Origin: Celeribacter baekdonensis
GTDB taxonomy: Bacteria > Pseudomonadota > Alphaproteobacteria > Rhodobacterales > Rhodobacteraceae
NCBI RefSeq assembly: GCF_003047105.1
Contig: NZ_CP028477.1
Location: 50,507 to 114,506, forward strand
DNA length: 64,000 bases
Direction of reading: 5' to 3'
This document shows, piece after piece, positions 36,448 through 46,020 of this stretch. How positions within the stretch are numbered: the first letter of the stretch is position 1; every line of letters begins with the position of its first letter. The notes under the pieces are model-generated. The model was not told the origin of the DNA. It saw only the letters and a list, made by a program, of their open reading frames with translations, and made no database searches. Both the position numbers and the translations under genes were made by a program.

Positions 36448-37254
36448 ATGATCACATCTGATACTATGTCTGATACCGTGCTGGCGTCGCTTGATGCCGG
36501 TGTTTTGACCTTAACACTGAACCGTCCGGATAAATTGAACTCCTTTAACCAGGAAATGCATCTTGCCCTGCGCGCACAAATCACCCGCGCTCATGAGGAC
36601 AGTGAGATACGCGCTGTGCTTTTGACGGGTGCGGGTCGCGGGTTTTGTGCGGGACAGGATCTTGGCGATCGGGACCCCCGCAAAGGGGGCCCAAAACCCG
36701 ATCTCGGCCATACGATCGAGACCTTTTACAATCCCACCCTGCGTTTGATCCGGGCCCTGGAAAAACCCGTCATCTGTGCTGTAAACGGTGTGGCGGCCGG
36801 CGCCGGGGCGAATATCGCTTTTGCCTGCGACATCGTCCTGGCGGCGAAATCGGCCAAATTCATCCAGGCTTTTTCCAAGATTGGCCTCATCCCCGATGCC
36901 GGTGGCAGTTGGACCTTGGCCCGCATCATCGGAGAACCGCGAGCCAAAGCTTTGACCATGACGGCCGAGCCTCTCATGGCTGAGACAGCGGCCGATTGGG
37001 GTCTGATTTGGAAAGCGGTGGAGGATGATGATCTTTTGGCGGAGGCTACGGCTTTGGCCGGACGGCTGGCGGCAGGACCAACGCTGGGTCTCGGACTGAC
37101 CAAGCGAGTGATCCAAGAGGCCGCGACCACGGACCTCGATACTCATCTGGACCGTGAACGTGACCTTCAACGCGAAGCAGGGTACTCAGAGGACTATGCC
37201 GAGGGTGTGACCGCCTTCCTCGAAAAACGCGCTCCGACGTTCAAGGGGCGCTGA
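36448..37254 (+). CDS. paaG: PaaG, 1,2-epoxyphenylacetyl-CoA isomerase
   Basis: Crotonase-fold enzyme of 268 residues that isomerises ring-1,2-epoxyphenylacetyl-CoA to the oxepin. The family oxyanion-hole motifs GRGFCAGQDLGDRDP and NGVAAGAGANIAFACD are present, with the PaaG-type LIPDAGGSW. I chose the ATG at 36448 after GGGAGGA; an upstream in-frame ATG reads through the promoter. First gene of a plus-strand operon with paaI and paaK. Confidence 0.93.
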   Translation: MITSDTMSDTVLASLDAGVLTLTLNRPDKLNSFNQEMHLALRAQITRAHEDSEIRAVLLTGAGRGFCAGQDLGDRDPRKGGPKPDLGHTIETFYNPTLRLIRALEKPVICAVNGVAAGAGANIAFACDIVLAAKSAKFIQAFSKIGLIPDAGGSWTLARIIGEPRAKALTMTAEPLMAETAADWGLIWKAVEDDDLLAEATALAGRLAAGPTLGLGLTKRVIQEAATTDLDTHLDRERDLQREAGYSEDYAEGVTAFLEKRAPTFKGR

Positions 37255-37257
37255 CCC

Positions 37258-37707
37258 ATGACAGATGTCACGCAACTGTCGCCACAGGCGCTGGCTGAGG
37301 CCTGTGCCAAGGTCATGTGGAATGACGATTCCGCCAGCCAACGCCTCGGTATGACCCTTGACCATATCGCCCCGGGTAAGGCTAAGCTGTCGATGACCAT
37401 CACCAAAGCCATGTCAAACGGTCATGGAAATTGCCATGGTGGGTATCTCTTTACCTTGGCGGACAGCGCCTTTGCTTTTGCCTGTAATAGCTACAATCAG
37501 ATCGCTGTGGCACAGCAGTGTTCGATCACCTACCTCATCCCCGGGCGCATCGGCGACCGGATGACGGCTGCCGCCTGTGCTGTGTCGCAACGGGGACGGT
37601 CCGGCCTCTACGATATTCGCATTACCAACCAAGACGGCGCGCATGTGGCCGAATTTCGCGGCCATTCTCGCACCATCAAGGGCACCCATCTGTCGATCGA
37701 CACTTGA
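37258..37707 (+). CDS. paaI: PaaI hotdog-fold thioesterase
   Basis: Small hotdog thioesterase (149 residues) with the NCHGGYLFTLADSAFAFACN motif that marks PaaI. It hydrolyses stalled CoA intermediates and rescues CoA. It begins three bases after the paaG stop. Confidence 0.92.
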   Translation: MTDVTQLSPQALAEACAKVMWNDDSASQRLGMTLDHIAPGKAKLSMTITKAMSNGHGNCHGGYLFTLADSAFAFACNSYNQIAVAQQCSITYLIPGRIGDRMTAAACAVSQRGRSGLYDIRITNQDGAHVAEFRGHSRTIKGTHLSIDT

Positions 37708-37737
37708 TCGCACACTGACATTGCAAGGGAGGAAACC

Positions 37738-39045
37738 ATGCAAAATCTGACACCGTCGCCCAAGGACCTTGATCCAATCGAAATCGCCTCGCGCGATGAA
37801 ATCTCTGCGTTGCAATTTCACAGGATGAAACGGTCTCTCAGACACGCGTTCGAAAATTCACCGTTCTACCGCAACAGATTTATTGAATATGATGTTCACC
37901 CCGAAGATTTGAAGTCTCTTGAAGATATCGTCAAATTTCCCTTCACCAAAAAGCAGGATCTGCGCGACACTTATCCCTTTGGCATGTTTGCCGTACCGCA
38001 ATCAAAGTTGGTGCGTATCCATGGATCGTCCGGCACCACCGGAAAACCAACCGTGGTCGGCTACACGGCCTCAGACATCGACCATTGGGCAAATCTGATC
38101 GCACGCTCAATCCGCGCGGCGGGCGGACGTCCCGGCGATATGCTGCACAATGCTTATGGCTATGGCCTGTTCACCGGCGGGATCGGTGCGCACTACGGGG
38201 CGGAGCGCCTCGGCTGTACCGTGGTCCCGATCTCTGGTGGCATGACTGAACGTCAGGTGACGTTGATTGATGATTTCAAGCCGCGCATTATCATGGTCAC
38301 GCCTTCCTATATGTTGTCGATCCTCGATGAGTTCCGTCGTCAAGGTCTGGACCCGCGCGAAAGCTCACTTGAGATCGGCATTTTTGGTGCTGAACCGTGG
38401 ACCAACGCGATGCGTGAGGAAATCGAAGAGGCGTTTGATATGCATGCCGTGGACATCTATGGCCTGTCCGAAGTGATGGGGCCCGGCGTGGCACAGGAAT
38501 GCGTCGAGAGCAAAGATGGGTTGCACATATGGGAAGACCATTTCTACCCGGAAATTATTGACCCGATGACGGGGGAGACGCTGCCCGATGGTCAAATGGG
38601 GGAGCTTGTGTTCACCACGCTGACCAAAGAAGGCTTGCCGATGGTCCGCTACCGGACCGGTGACTTGACCCGCCTCTTGCCAGGCACGGCACGCTCAATG
38701 CGCCGGATCGAAAAAATCACGGGCCGCTCAGACGATATGATCATCCTGCGTGGCGTGAACGTGTTCCCAACCCAGATCGAAGAGCAGATTCTGAAATGCA
38801 AAGGCTTGTCCCCGCATTTCCAGATCGAGCTGACCCGCGCCGGCCGGATGGACACTCTGACGGTCCATGTCGAATGTGCACCCGGCTCAAGTGATGAAAG
38901 CACGCGCGAGGCTTCGGCCAAAGAGCTTGCTCACCACATCAAATCGGTTGTGGGGGTATCCACAAAGATCGACGTGCAGGATCCTGAGCAAATCGCCCGC
39001 TCAGAAGGCAAAGCCAAACGGGTTATAGACAACCGTAAAAATTGA
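37738..39045 (+). CDS. paaK: PaaK phenylacetate-CoA ligase
   Basis: Activates phenylacetate to phenylacetyl-CoA, the committing step and the source of the inducer. The AMP-binding motif SSGTTGKPT lies at 97-105, followed by YGLSEVMGPG and the C-terminal RSDDMIILRGVNVFPTQIE region. Length 435 is normal. GGGAGG precedes the start by seven bases. A strong hairpin terminator follows. Confidence 0.95.
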   Translation: MQNLTPSPKDLDPIEIASRDEISALQFHRMKRSLRHAFENSPFYRNRFIEYDVHPEDLKSLEDIVKFPFTKKQDLRDTYPFGMFAVPQSKLVRIHGSSGTTGKPTVVGYTASDIDHWANLIARSIRAAGGRPGDMLHNAYGYGLFTGGIGAHYGAERLGCTVVPISGGMTERQVTLIDDFKPRIIMVTPSYMLSILDEFRRQGLDPRESSLEIGIFGAEPWTNAMREEIEEAFDMHAVDIYGLSEVMGPGVAQECVESKDGLHIWEDHFYPEIIDPMTGETLPDGQMGELVFTTLTKEGLPMVRYRTGDLTRLLPGTARSMRRIEKITGRSDDMIILRGVNVFPTQIEEQILKCKGLSPHFQIELTRAGRMDTLTVHVECAPGSSDESTREASAKELAHHIKSVVGVSTKIDVQDPEQIARSEGKAKRVIDNRKN

Positions 39046-39080
39046 CTGCCCGTCCGGCTGGTCAATGAATTGCAAACTCT

Positions 39081-39111
39081 GTAAGCAGGGGGTAAAGAAC
39101 CCCCTGCTTAC
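39081..39111 (+). terminator. Hairpin terminator after paaK
   Basis: GTAAGCAGGGGG (39081-39092) pairs perfectly with CCCCCTGCTTAC (39100-39111) around a TAAAGAA loop, with a short T-rich CCGTTTCT after it. It probably ends the paaG-paaI-paaK transcript or attenuates read-through into the TetR gene. Confidence 0.7.
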
Positions 39112-39135
39112 CCGTTTCTAGGAAGTTTTCTGCTT

Positions 39136-39735
39136 ATGGCCAGGACCCGCGCAAGTGATTTTGAAGAAAAACAAACCAGCCTCTTGTTGGATGCCGCTCA
39201 TGTTTTTGCCACACTAGGCATGGAGAAAGCCTCCATGTCCCTGATCGCCTCAACGGCGGGGGTCTCAAAATCTTTGCTGTATCATTACTACCCCTCCAAG
39301 AGTGCCTTGATTTTTGCCATCATTCACACCCATTTGGAAGCTTTGGAGACGGCCCTCGCTCAGGCCAACGATGAATCGCTTGTCCCGGAAAAGCGCCTGG
39401 AAACCTTGGTGAGAACGGTGATTCAGGCCTATAAGGGCGCGGACGATCAGCATAAGGTTCAGCTGAACGCCGGAGCCGCGCTCTCAGAAGAGCAAAAGCA
39501 AAAAATTTCCACGCTTGAGCGACGGATCATTTCCTATTTTGCAAACGTCATCCGTGAGATCCATCCCAAGCTTGATCGTCCAGAGCGCCCGCTTTTGATG
39601 CCCGTCACCATGTCGCTTTTTGGTATGATGAACTGGGTCTATATGTGGTTTCGCGATGATGGCCCGATTGCCCGCGAAGACTATGCTGAAATCGCAACGA
39701 CTCTGCTGCTTGAGGGCGTCAAGGCGGTGCGCTAA
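39136..39735 (+). CDS. paaR: TetR-family repressor, PaaR type
   Basis: A 199-residue TetR protein: N-terminal HTH with MSLIASTAGVSKSLLYHYYPSK, then a helical ligand domain. The first domain and placement after paaK match PaaR, which represses paa genes until phenylacetyl-CoA is made. Its targets here are probably the TTGA(C/T)CGACC motifs at 36379, 48285 and 50210. The 3' end overlaps paaY convergently by 17 bases. Confidence 0.85.
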   Translation: MARTRASDFEEKQTSLLLDAAHVFATLGMEKASMSLIASTAGVSKSLLYHYYPSKSALIFAIIHTHLEALETALAQANDESLVPEKRLETLVRTVIQAYKGADDQHKVQLNAGAALSEEQKQKISTLERRIISYFANVIREIHPKLDRPERPLLMPVTMSLFGMMNWVYMWFRDDGPIAREDYAEIATTLLLEGVKAVR

Positions 39736-40348
39736 AGTCTTTGCGCTCCAACACCAGCGGATCAAAACGCGGTGCCGCCACACGACGCCGATTCGGCTCA
39801 ACCTCGGAGAGGGGCGTGGCGGAGGCGAGTTTGTCTTTGGCCTCCAGGGCAAGCTGTTGATAGACGCCGGTGCCCCGACGTTTCCAATCAATTTCCACTT
39901 CGGTCAACTCACGAACCACGCGAGCCGGCGAGCCAACCGCCATGCAGTTGGGCGGAATCAGTGCCCCGGCCTTCACGAATGCCAGCGCGCCTAAGATGCT
40001 GTTCTCCCCGATCACCGCCTCGTCCATGACCACCGCATTCATCCCGACCATGGCGTTGGGCCCGATCCGACAGCCATGCAGCACAGCTCCGTGACCAATA
40101 TGGCCAAGTTCTTCGACCAAAACGTCCTTCCCCGGAAAGGCATGGGCGACACAGGTTTCCTGCACATTCGATCCGGGCCGCAACGTGATCCGCCCGTAAT
40201 CCCCGCGCAGCACTGCGCCGGGACCGACATAACAGCCGGCCCCCACGATCACATCCCCCACCAGCACCGCCGTTGGGTGGACAAAGGCCAGCGGGTCGAT
40301 CACCGGCACCACGCCATCATAGGAAAACACCTGTGCCAAGGGGATCAC
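39719..40348 (-). CDS. paaY: PaaY, hexapeptide-repeat thioesterase/carbonic anhydrase-like protein
   Basis: A left-handed beta-helix protein (209 residues) of the gamma-carbonic-anhydrase group, with Ile/Val hexapeptide repeats (GDVIVGAGCYVGPG, GHGAVLHGC) and the histidine ligands. PaaY hydrolyses the dead-end CoA adduct formed when ring cleavage stalls. It overlaps paaZ by ATGA at the end of the long minus-strand paa operon. Confidence 0.9.
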   Translation of the reverse strand: MIPLAQVFSYDGVVPVIDPLAFVHPTAVLVGDVIVGAGCYVGPGAVLRGDYGRITLRPGSNVQETCVAHAFPGKDVLVEELGHIGHGAVLHGCRIGPNAMVGMNAVVMDEAVIGENSILGALAFVKAGALIPPNCMAVGSPARVVRELTEVEIDWKRRGTGVYQQLALEAKDKLASATPLSEVEPNRRRVAAPRFDPLVLERKDFSAPP

Positions 40349-42414
40349 ACTTCTTCCGGCAAGGGCCAGGTTTTGGCGACCATGGTTAGCACATCATATT
40401 GCGCAACCACTTCGTCGCGCTGGTTGGTCACGCGACAGTCCCACCGCACTTCGCCATAGACCGCCGCCTCACGCGGGTTGATTTCTTTGCACGTCAATCG
40501 CACCCGGAGACTGTCGCCAAAATAAACCGGCGTCAAAAATCGCAGGTTGTCGACACCATAGTTCGCCAACACAGGGCCGGGGTTGGGTTCAACAAACAGC
40601 CCCGCCGCGAAGGACGCGATCAAATACCCATGTGCCACACGATCCTCAAAGAACGGGTTCGCTTTGGCTGCGGCGCTGTTCATGTGAGCATAGAAGGTGT
40701 CGCCGGTGAACTCGGCGAAATGTTCCACGTCTTCCTTGGTAACAACACGCGCCTCGGTGACAATCTGCTCGCCCAGCCGCAACTCCGCCAACGATTTGCG
40801 GAACGGGTGTTCCCCCGTTTGCGTGTCCGCGCCCTCAAGCCACTGTCCGGTGACTGCGGACAAAAGCCGCGGCGTACCCTGAATGGCCGTGCGTTGCATA
40901 AAGTGTTTGACCCCACGCATGCCGCCCATTTCTTCGCCGCCGCCTGCGCGTCCCGGACCGCCATGCACCAGCGGGGCCAGTGGCGCGCCGTGTCCGGTCG
41001 AAGATTTCGCCGACGCGCGGTTGCCCAGCATGACCCGCCCATGAAATGGGGCCAGGCCAAGCGCCACATTCTGCGCCACCTTTAGATCGTCGGTGAACAG
41101 GGAACTCACCAAGGAGCCTTTGCCCATCCGCGCCAGCGTCACGGCCTCCTCAGCCTCCTCATAGGCCATAACGGTCGCGACGGGACCAAAGGCTTCGACA
41201 TTATGTGGGGCGCGCGCCGACAGGGGATTGGCACAGCGCATCAGCACCGGATTGAGAAACGCGCCCTTTTCGGCGTCCCCCGACACCAATATCACATCAC
41301 CCGGAGCGCCCCAGACGATTTCGGCCTCACGGGCAATTTCGGCAATTTTGTCGCGCACGCCATCCCGATCCGAAATCGAGGCCAAAGCCCCCATCCGGAC
41401 CGCCTCATCTTCGGGCAAACCCACGCTGGTCTGGGCCAGCCGCGCCGAAATCGCCTCGATCACGGCCTGCTCATGGGCTTTCGGGACAATGAGGCGTCGG
41501 ATTGCGGTGCATTTTTGCCCGGCTTTCACGGTCATCTCACGCACGGCTTCCTTCACAAACAGATCAAATTCGGGGCTGTCTGGGCCTGCATCGCTGCCAA
41601 GAATCGCAGCGTTCAGGCTGTCGGCCTCCATGGTGAACCGGGTGGAATTTGCAATCACAGCTGGATGTGCTTTGAGCTTATGTCCGGTCGCCGCTGATCC
41701 GGTAAAGGTCACCGCATCCTGTCCGGTGATATGGTCAAGCATATCACCCACCGATCCACATATCAGTTGCAAAGCGCCTTCGGGCAAGATCTCCGTCTCG
41801 AGCATCCGGCGCACCACCAGTTCGGTCAGATAAGCGGTCTGCGAGGCGGGTTTGACCAGACAGGGCACGCCGGCAATCAGCGCAGGCGCAATTTTTTCCA
41901 ACATGCCCCAGACTGGAAAGTTGAAGGCGTTGATATGGATTGCGATGCCGCTCAGCGGGGTCAGGATATGCTGCGCGACAAAACTGCCGTCGCGGGACAG
42001 TTGCTCGACGTCACCTTCGGGCAGGACTTTGGTGTTGGGCAATTCACGGCGTGCCTTGGAGGCAAAGGCCAGCATAGTACCGATGCCGCCGTCGATATCG
42101 ACAAAGCCGTCCTTGCGCGTGGCACCAGTGGCAAAATTCTCCTGATAAAACTCTTCTTTCAGTTCCATCAGTTTGAGCGCGACCGCTTTCAGCATCAGAG
42201 CGCGTTCATGGAACGTATAGCCGCACAAGGCGGCACCGCCAACGTCGCGGCCCCAGTCCAGCGCCCCGGCAAAATCGATCCCGTCAGAACCGATAAAAGC
42301 ATGTGTCACGCCCGTGGCAGCATTGGCCAGCGGTTTGCCCTCACCCTGCCCTGAGCGCCAGGCCCCTTGCACGTAACTTTCCAGCCGTCGCGCGGTGCGT
42401 CCCGTATCCAGCAT
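40345..42414 (-). CDS. paaZ: PaaZ, bifunctional oxepin-CoA hydrolase/3-oxo-5,6-dehydrosuberyl-CoA semialdehyde dehydrogenase
   Basis: Ring-opening enzyme, 689 residues. The N-terminal aldehyde dehydrogenase domain has the catalytic cysteine in VKAGQKCTAIRR and the glutamate in FTMEADSLN. The C-terminal MaoC/hotdog hydratase domain starts about residue 540 and contains FAEFTGDTFYAH. Both halves needed for full activity are intact. The ATG at 42414 follows AAGGA. Confidence 0.95.
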   Translation of the reverse strand: MLDTGRTARRLESYVQGAWRSGQGEGKPLANAATGVTHAFIGSDGIDFAGALDWGRDVGGAALCGYTFHERALMLKAVALKLMELKEEFYQENFATGATRKDGFVDIDGGIGTMLAFASKARRELPNTKVLPEGDVEQLSRDGSFVAQHILTPLSGIAIHINAFNFPVWGMLEKIAPALIAGVPCLVKPASQTAYLTELVVRRMLETEILPEGALQLICGSVGDMLDHITGQDAVTFTGSAATGHKLKAHPAVIANSTRFTMEADSLNAAILGSDAGPDSPEFDLFVKEAVREMTVKAGQKCTAIRRLIVPKAHEQAVIEAISARLAQTSVGLPEDEAVRMGALASISDRDGVRDKIAEIAREAEIVWGAPGDVILVSGDAEKGAFLNPVLMRCANPLSARAPHNVEAFGPVATVMAYEEAEEAVTLARMGKGSLVSSLFTDDLKVAQNVALGLAPFHGRVMLGNRASAKSSTGHGAPLAPLVHGGPGRAGGGEEMGGMRGVKHFMQRTAIQGTPRLLSAVTGQWLEGADTQTGEHPFRKSLAELRLGEQIVTEARVVTKEDVEHFAEFTGDTFYAHMNSAAAKANPFFEDRVAHGYLIASFAAGLFVEPNPGPVLANYGVDNLRFLTPVYFGDSLRVRLTCKEINPREAAVYGEVRWDCRVTNQRDEVVAQYDVLTMVAKTWPLPEEV

Positions 42415-42437
42415 TGCCTTGTCCTTCCAGTCTGTCT

Positions 42438-43202
42438 TTATATCAGCTTCAACGCCGCAAGCCGGGTTTCGGCATCGGCCCGCCACGCTTGCCGCAGGGT
42501 TTCATTGTCGGTTCGGCGCAGCCCCATCTCGCACAGCCGTGCAAAACGATCTGATTGCGCCGGACCAAAGGTCTCCGCCACGCGCGGCATCCAATACGCC
42601 ACAGAGGCCCGTGCCACGGTCTGCTCTATGGCGTCTGTTGCGATCTGCTCAAGCGCTTCGAGTCCCAGCGCCATATGCCGTTGTTCGCAGGGCAAGATGT
42701 CGTGCAAAACCTCGGCCAGCGGCTGATATGAACAGTGAGACAGCTCTTTGAGGCTGTGCACCGTCGCGAGCCCCATCAGCACATTCATCACCACGGCATC
42801 GGTCCAGCCGGTGAGAGGGTAATGAAACACAGACAGGCGCATATCGCCGCCATGACGCTTGGCTTCCAGCGAACTCTCCCGGTTGACCCGCGCGGCCCAG
42901 TTGTGCGCTTTTTCGTAAAGTACTTTGTCGGTGCCAAAAGCCTCCATCAGATCAAGCACCCGCTCGGCGTGATCCGCCTTTTCCAACGTGATCCGGCTGG
43001 CTGCGATGCGCGCCTTGATCCCCGGTGCCATGTTGATCGTCGCCGCGAAACCGGCGGAACCTGCCAGTTCGCTGTCCACAAAGGACGACATCAACCGCAG
43101 CAATTCCCCGCGATAGCGAGAGGCCACATTTTCGGGTGAGCTTAGGCGACCCCCGCGGGCAAGATAGGCGCCAGTGTCCATGGTATCAGGATCATTCGTC
43201 AT
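42438..43202 (-). CDS. PaaA/PaaC-family ferritin-like paralogue
   Basis: A 254-residue helical protein assigned to the PaaA/PaaC oxygenase-subunit family, with WAARVNRESSLEAKRHGGD, PLAEVLHDILPCEQRHMALG and GYK-free helices, additional to the paaA and paaC genes in this operon. The conserved EQRH might bind iron. It lies between paaE and paaZ, overlapping paaE by 11 bases. Such a third gene occurs in some alphaproteobacterial paa clusters. It may be a chaperone, a regulator of the oxygenase or a related oxygenase; function unknown. Confidence 0.7.
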   Translation of the reverse strand: MTNDPDTMDTGAYLARGGRLSSPENVASRYRGELLRLMSSFVDSELAGSAGFAATINMAPGIKARIAASRITLEKADHAERVLDLMEAFGTDKVLYEKAHNWAARVNRESSLEAKRHGGDMRLSVFHYPLTGWTDAVVMNVLMGLATVHSLKELSHCSYQPLAEVLHDILPCEQRHMALGLEALEQIATDAIEQTVARASVAYWMPRVAETFGPAQSDRFARLCEMGLRRTDNETLRQAWRADAETRLAALKLI

Positions 43203-44268
43203 AGCTCAGCACCACCTTGTCAGAGAGCGGAATACATTGGCACGACAGGACATAGCCGGCCCGCACTTCGTAATCCTCAAGCGCGTGGTTGATTTCCATC
43301 TCGACCTCACCCTCAAGCACCTTGGCGCGGCAGGTCGAACACACGCCGGCCTTACACGCATAAGGCGCGTCCATATTGTTGCTGAGTGCCGCGTCCAACA
43401 CGACCGTGCCGTCTTTAGGCATCGTGAAATTGCGCGTCACCCCATCGAGCGTCACTGACACGTCACAGGTGTTTCCCACAGACCCGGTCCGGTGTGACAC
43501 AGCCCGTTTTTTGGCGCGCCCGCCCTGTCCCGAGGCGAACAGCTCGAACTTAATTTGCGCGTCGCTCAAGCCCTGTTTGCGCAGGCTGTCAGCGATGGTC
43601 AGCATCATCGGTTCTGGACCACAAATAAAGGCGGTGTCGATGCTGTCGGCGTCGATCCAAAGACGGAACAGCATATCCATTTTATCCGCGTCGATGCGCC
43701 CGGTGAACAGGTCGATTTCCTGACCTTCACTTTCAAGGATATGCACCACAGAAAAGCGGCCAAGGTAGGTGTTTTTGAGATCTTCCAACTCTTCGCGGAA
43801 CATGATCGAGCCAACCTGCCGATTGGCATAGACCAGGGTGAAAGCGGCCTTTGGTTCGCGCGCAAGCACGGTTTTGATGATCGACAGAACCGGAGTGATC
43901 CCCGACCCGCCAGCAAAACCAAGGTACTCTTTGGCCTTCTCAGGTTCGATCTGGGTATAGAATCGGCCCTGCGGCGGCATCGCATCCAAGGTGTCGCCGA
44001 GTTTGAGTTCTTCGTTCATCCATGTGGAAAAGGTGCCACCATCGACACGCTTGACGCCGACCTTCAGGCATCCTTCGTCAAGCCCAGAACAGATCGAGTA
44101 GGAACGGCGCAATTCCTCCCCCTCAAAATCGCGGCGAAACGTTAGGTATTGGCCCTGTGTAAAGGCAAAGACCGTAGCAGCGGCCTCTTTTGATTTCAAA
44201 GTAACAACCACGGCATCGCGCGTTTCGCGACGGATATCCATGACCTCAAGGGGATGAAAACGGGACAT
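43192..44268 (-). CDS. paaE: PaaE, NADPH reductase of the phenylacetyl-CoA epoxidase
   Basis: Ferredoxin-NADP-reductase-like domains (RRSYSICS flavin motif, GGSGITPVLSI NADP motif, then CGPEPMM) followed by a plant-type ferredoxin domain with CKAGVCSTC and a fourth cysteine in LSCQC. It delivers electrons to PaaABC. Length 358 is normal. Confidence 0.95.
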   Translation of the reverse strand: MSRFHPLEVMDIRRETRDAVVVTLKSKEAAATVFAFTQGQYLTFRRDFEGEELRRSYSICSGLDEGCLKVGVKRVDGGTFSTWMNEELKLGDTLDAMPPQGRFYTQIEPEKAKEYLGFAGGSGITPVLSIIKTVLAREPKAAFTLVYANRQVGSIMFREELEDLKNTYLGRFSVVHILESEGQEIDLFTGRIDADKMDMLFRLWIDADSIDTAFICGPEPMMLTIADSLRKQGLSDAQIKFELFASGQGGRAKKRAVSHRTGSVGNTCDVSVTLDGVTRNFTMPKDGTVVLDAALSNNMDAPYACKAGVCSTCRAKVLEGEVEMEINHALEDYEVRAGYVLSCQCIPLSDKVVLSYDE

Positions 44269-44340
44269 ATCAGACCTCCTCCTGTCCGAACAAATCGTGA
44301 AATGATGAACAGGGCGATTTAAGTCGCCCCGACGTCGGCC

Positions 44341-44862
44341 TCAGTGGCATTTGAAATAGTCAAACGGCTCAAGACAGTCCTTGCAGCGGTAGTTGGCCTT
44401 GCACGGTGTGGAACCGAACTGACTGACTTTCTCGGTGTGGGTCGAGCCACAGCGCGGACATGCAATGACAAGGTTTGCCCCCCCCGCAAGCCGCTCGGCG
44501 CGCGCCGCCAGATGACCATCTGATGCGGTCCCGTCGACCGGTGGCGCAATGCCATAGTCCTTAAGTTTGTCGCGCGCTGCGGGGGTGATCCAATCGGTGG
44601 TCCAAGGCGGCGACAGGCGCCGTTCCAGCCGCAGTTTTTCAATGCCTTTGCTACGCAGATGCGTCTCGATGTCAAAATCGATCACCGCCAAAGCGGGGCA
44701 ACCGGAATAGGTTGGCGTAACCGCCACCATCAACGTGTCGCCCTCATAGGCGACCTCGCGGATGATACCTAAATCTGTCACCGAGATCACCGGAATTTCC
44801 GGGTCAGGTACTTCACCAAGCCAGTCCCAAACTTGATCAACGGAGGGCAGTGTGCGATTCAT
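44341..44862 (-). CDS. paaD: PaaD, Fe-S assembly factor for the epoxidase
   Basis: N-terminal DUF59/MIP18 domain (PEIPVISVTDLGIIREV) and C-terminal zinc-ribbon-like CPRCGST ... CKANYRCKDCLEP. The 173-residue length and the place between paaC and paaE are canonical. PaaD matures the PaaE cofactor. Confidence 0.93.
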   Translation of the reverse strand: MNRTLPSVDQVWDWLGEVPDPEIPVISVTDLGIIREVAYEGDTLMVAVTPTYSGCPALAVIDFDIETHLRSKGIEKLRLERRLSPPWTTDWITPAARDKLKDYGIAPPVDGTASDGHLAARAERLAGGANLVIACPRCGSTHTEKVSQFGSTPCKANYRCKDCLEPFDYFKCH

Positions 44863-44867
44863 TCAGA

Positions 44868-45710
44868 TCACCATGCAGCCCCGGGATAGGCCCGCTGCAA
44901 AAACTGCATTTCCGCCAGAATAAAGCCCAGATGCTCGGTGTGCCGCCCTTGCTTGCCGCCGCGGTGTACATCGGCCGAGCGTTCCGGCAGGGACAAGGTC
45001 GCCTCGTTCAACACCTCACGCAAGGTCGCGGTCCATGCGTCTTTGATCTCGGAAGGGCGCGGTGCGATCCCGGCCTTGGCAACTGCCGCGTCCACGTCAT
45101 CCTCCAAAAACAACTCGCCCGTATAGGGCCAAAGGTGATCAAGCGCGGCCTGCATCCGAACATGGCTTTCGTCCGTTCCGTCCCCGAGCCGGATCACCAG
45201 ATCGGAACTGCGCTCAAGGTGATAGGCCACCTCTTTCAACGCTTTCACGGCAATCTCTGCCACGCGCGGGCTTGCAGATGTGGTGAGCCGCGTCAGCAGC
45301 TCATAGTGCCAGGCATCGTATAAGAATTCACGCATCAGCGTCTGTCCGATGTCACCGTTGGGCACTTCGACAAGCTGCACATTTCGGAACTTCATCGCGT
45401 CGCGAAGATAGGCAATATTGTCTGCGGTATGGCCTTTGCCTTCGACCTCGGCGGCGAGACCCAGCCACATTTGAGTGTGGCCAATCAGGTCAAGCGCGGT
45501 GTTGGCCAGCGCAATATCCTCTTCCAGTGCGGGCCCATGACCGCACCATTCCGAGGTCCGATGGCCAAGCACCAAAGTGTTGTCCCCGATCCGACAAAGC
45601 CAATCAAAAAAGACGGGTTTGAATGCCTCGTCCGTCACATAGGAATCCTGGGGATCCTGCGAAGCCGATCCAGCCACGCCCGGTTCCCGTTCACTCACGG
45701 CCGACATCAC
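44868..45710 (-). CDS. paaC: PaaC, structural subunit of phenylacetyl-CoA epoxidase
   Basis: A 280-residue ferritin-like helical subunit with DNTLVLGHRTSEWCGHGPALEED and NVQLVEVPNGD characteristic of PaaC, which scaffolds PaaA but has lost the iron site. Overlaps paaB by ATGA. Confidence 0.94.
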   Translation of the reverse strand: MMSAVSEREPGVAGSASQDPQDSYVTDEAFKPVFFDWLCRIGDNTLVLGHRTSEWCGHGPALEEDIALANTALDLIGHTQMWLGLAAEVEGKGHTADNIAYLRDAMKFRNVQLVEVPNGDIGQTLMREFLYDAWHYELLTRLTTSASPRVAEIAVKALKEVAYHLERSSDLVIRLGDGTDESHVRMQAALDHLWPYTGELFLEDDVDAAVAKAGIAPRPSEIKDAWTATLREVLNEATLSLPERSADVHRGGKQGRHTEHLGFILAEMQFLQRAYPGAAW

Positions 45711-45994
45711 ATATGCCCCACTTCGTCGGGAATATCGAAAAAGGTCGGGTGGCGATAAACTTTGCTTTCCGCCGGATCAAACAGCGGCCCCTTATCCGAC
45801 GGGGCCGATGCGGTGATTGCCGCCGACGGCACGACCCAGATCGAAACACCCTCCTTGCGACGCGTATAAACGTCACGGGCATGGTTGATCGCCATTTCTG
45901 CGTCCGACGCGTGCAGGCTGCCCACATGGCGGTGGTTCAGACCGTGCTGGCCTCGAATAAAAATTTCCCAAAGGGGCCATTCTTTTTTTGACAT
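45707..45994 (-). CDS. paaB: PaaB subunit of phenylacetyl-CoA epoxidase
   Basis: Small 95-residue subunit beginning with the diagnostic EWPLWEIFIRGQHGLNHRHVGSLH. It links PaaAC heterotetramers. Standard order paaABCDE. Confidence 0.95.
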   Translation of the reverse strand: MSKKEWPLWEIFIRGQHGLNHRHVGSLHASDAEMAINHARDVYTRRKEGVSIWVVPSAAITASAPSDKGPLFDPAESKVYRHPTFFDIPDEVGHM

Positions 45995-46020
45995 GTCGTG
46001 TCCTCCTCACTCCACTGTGT

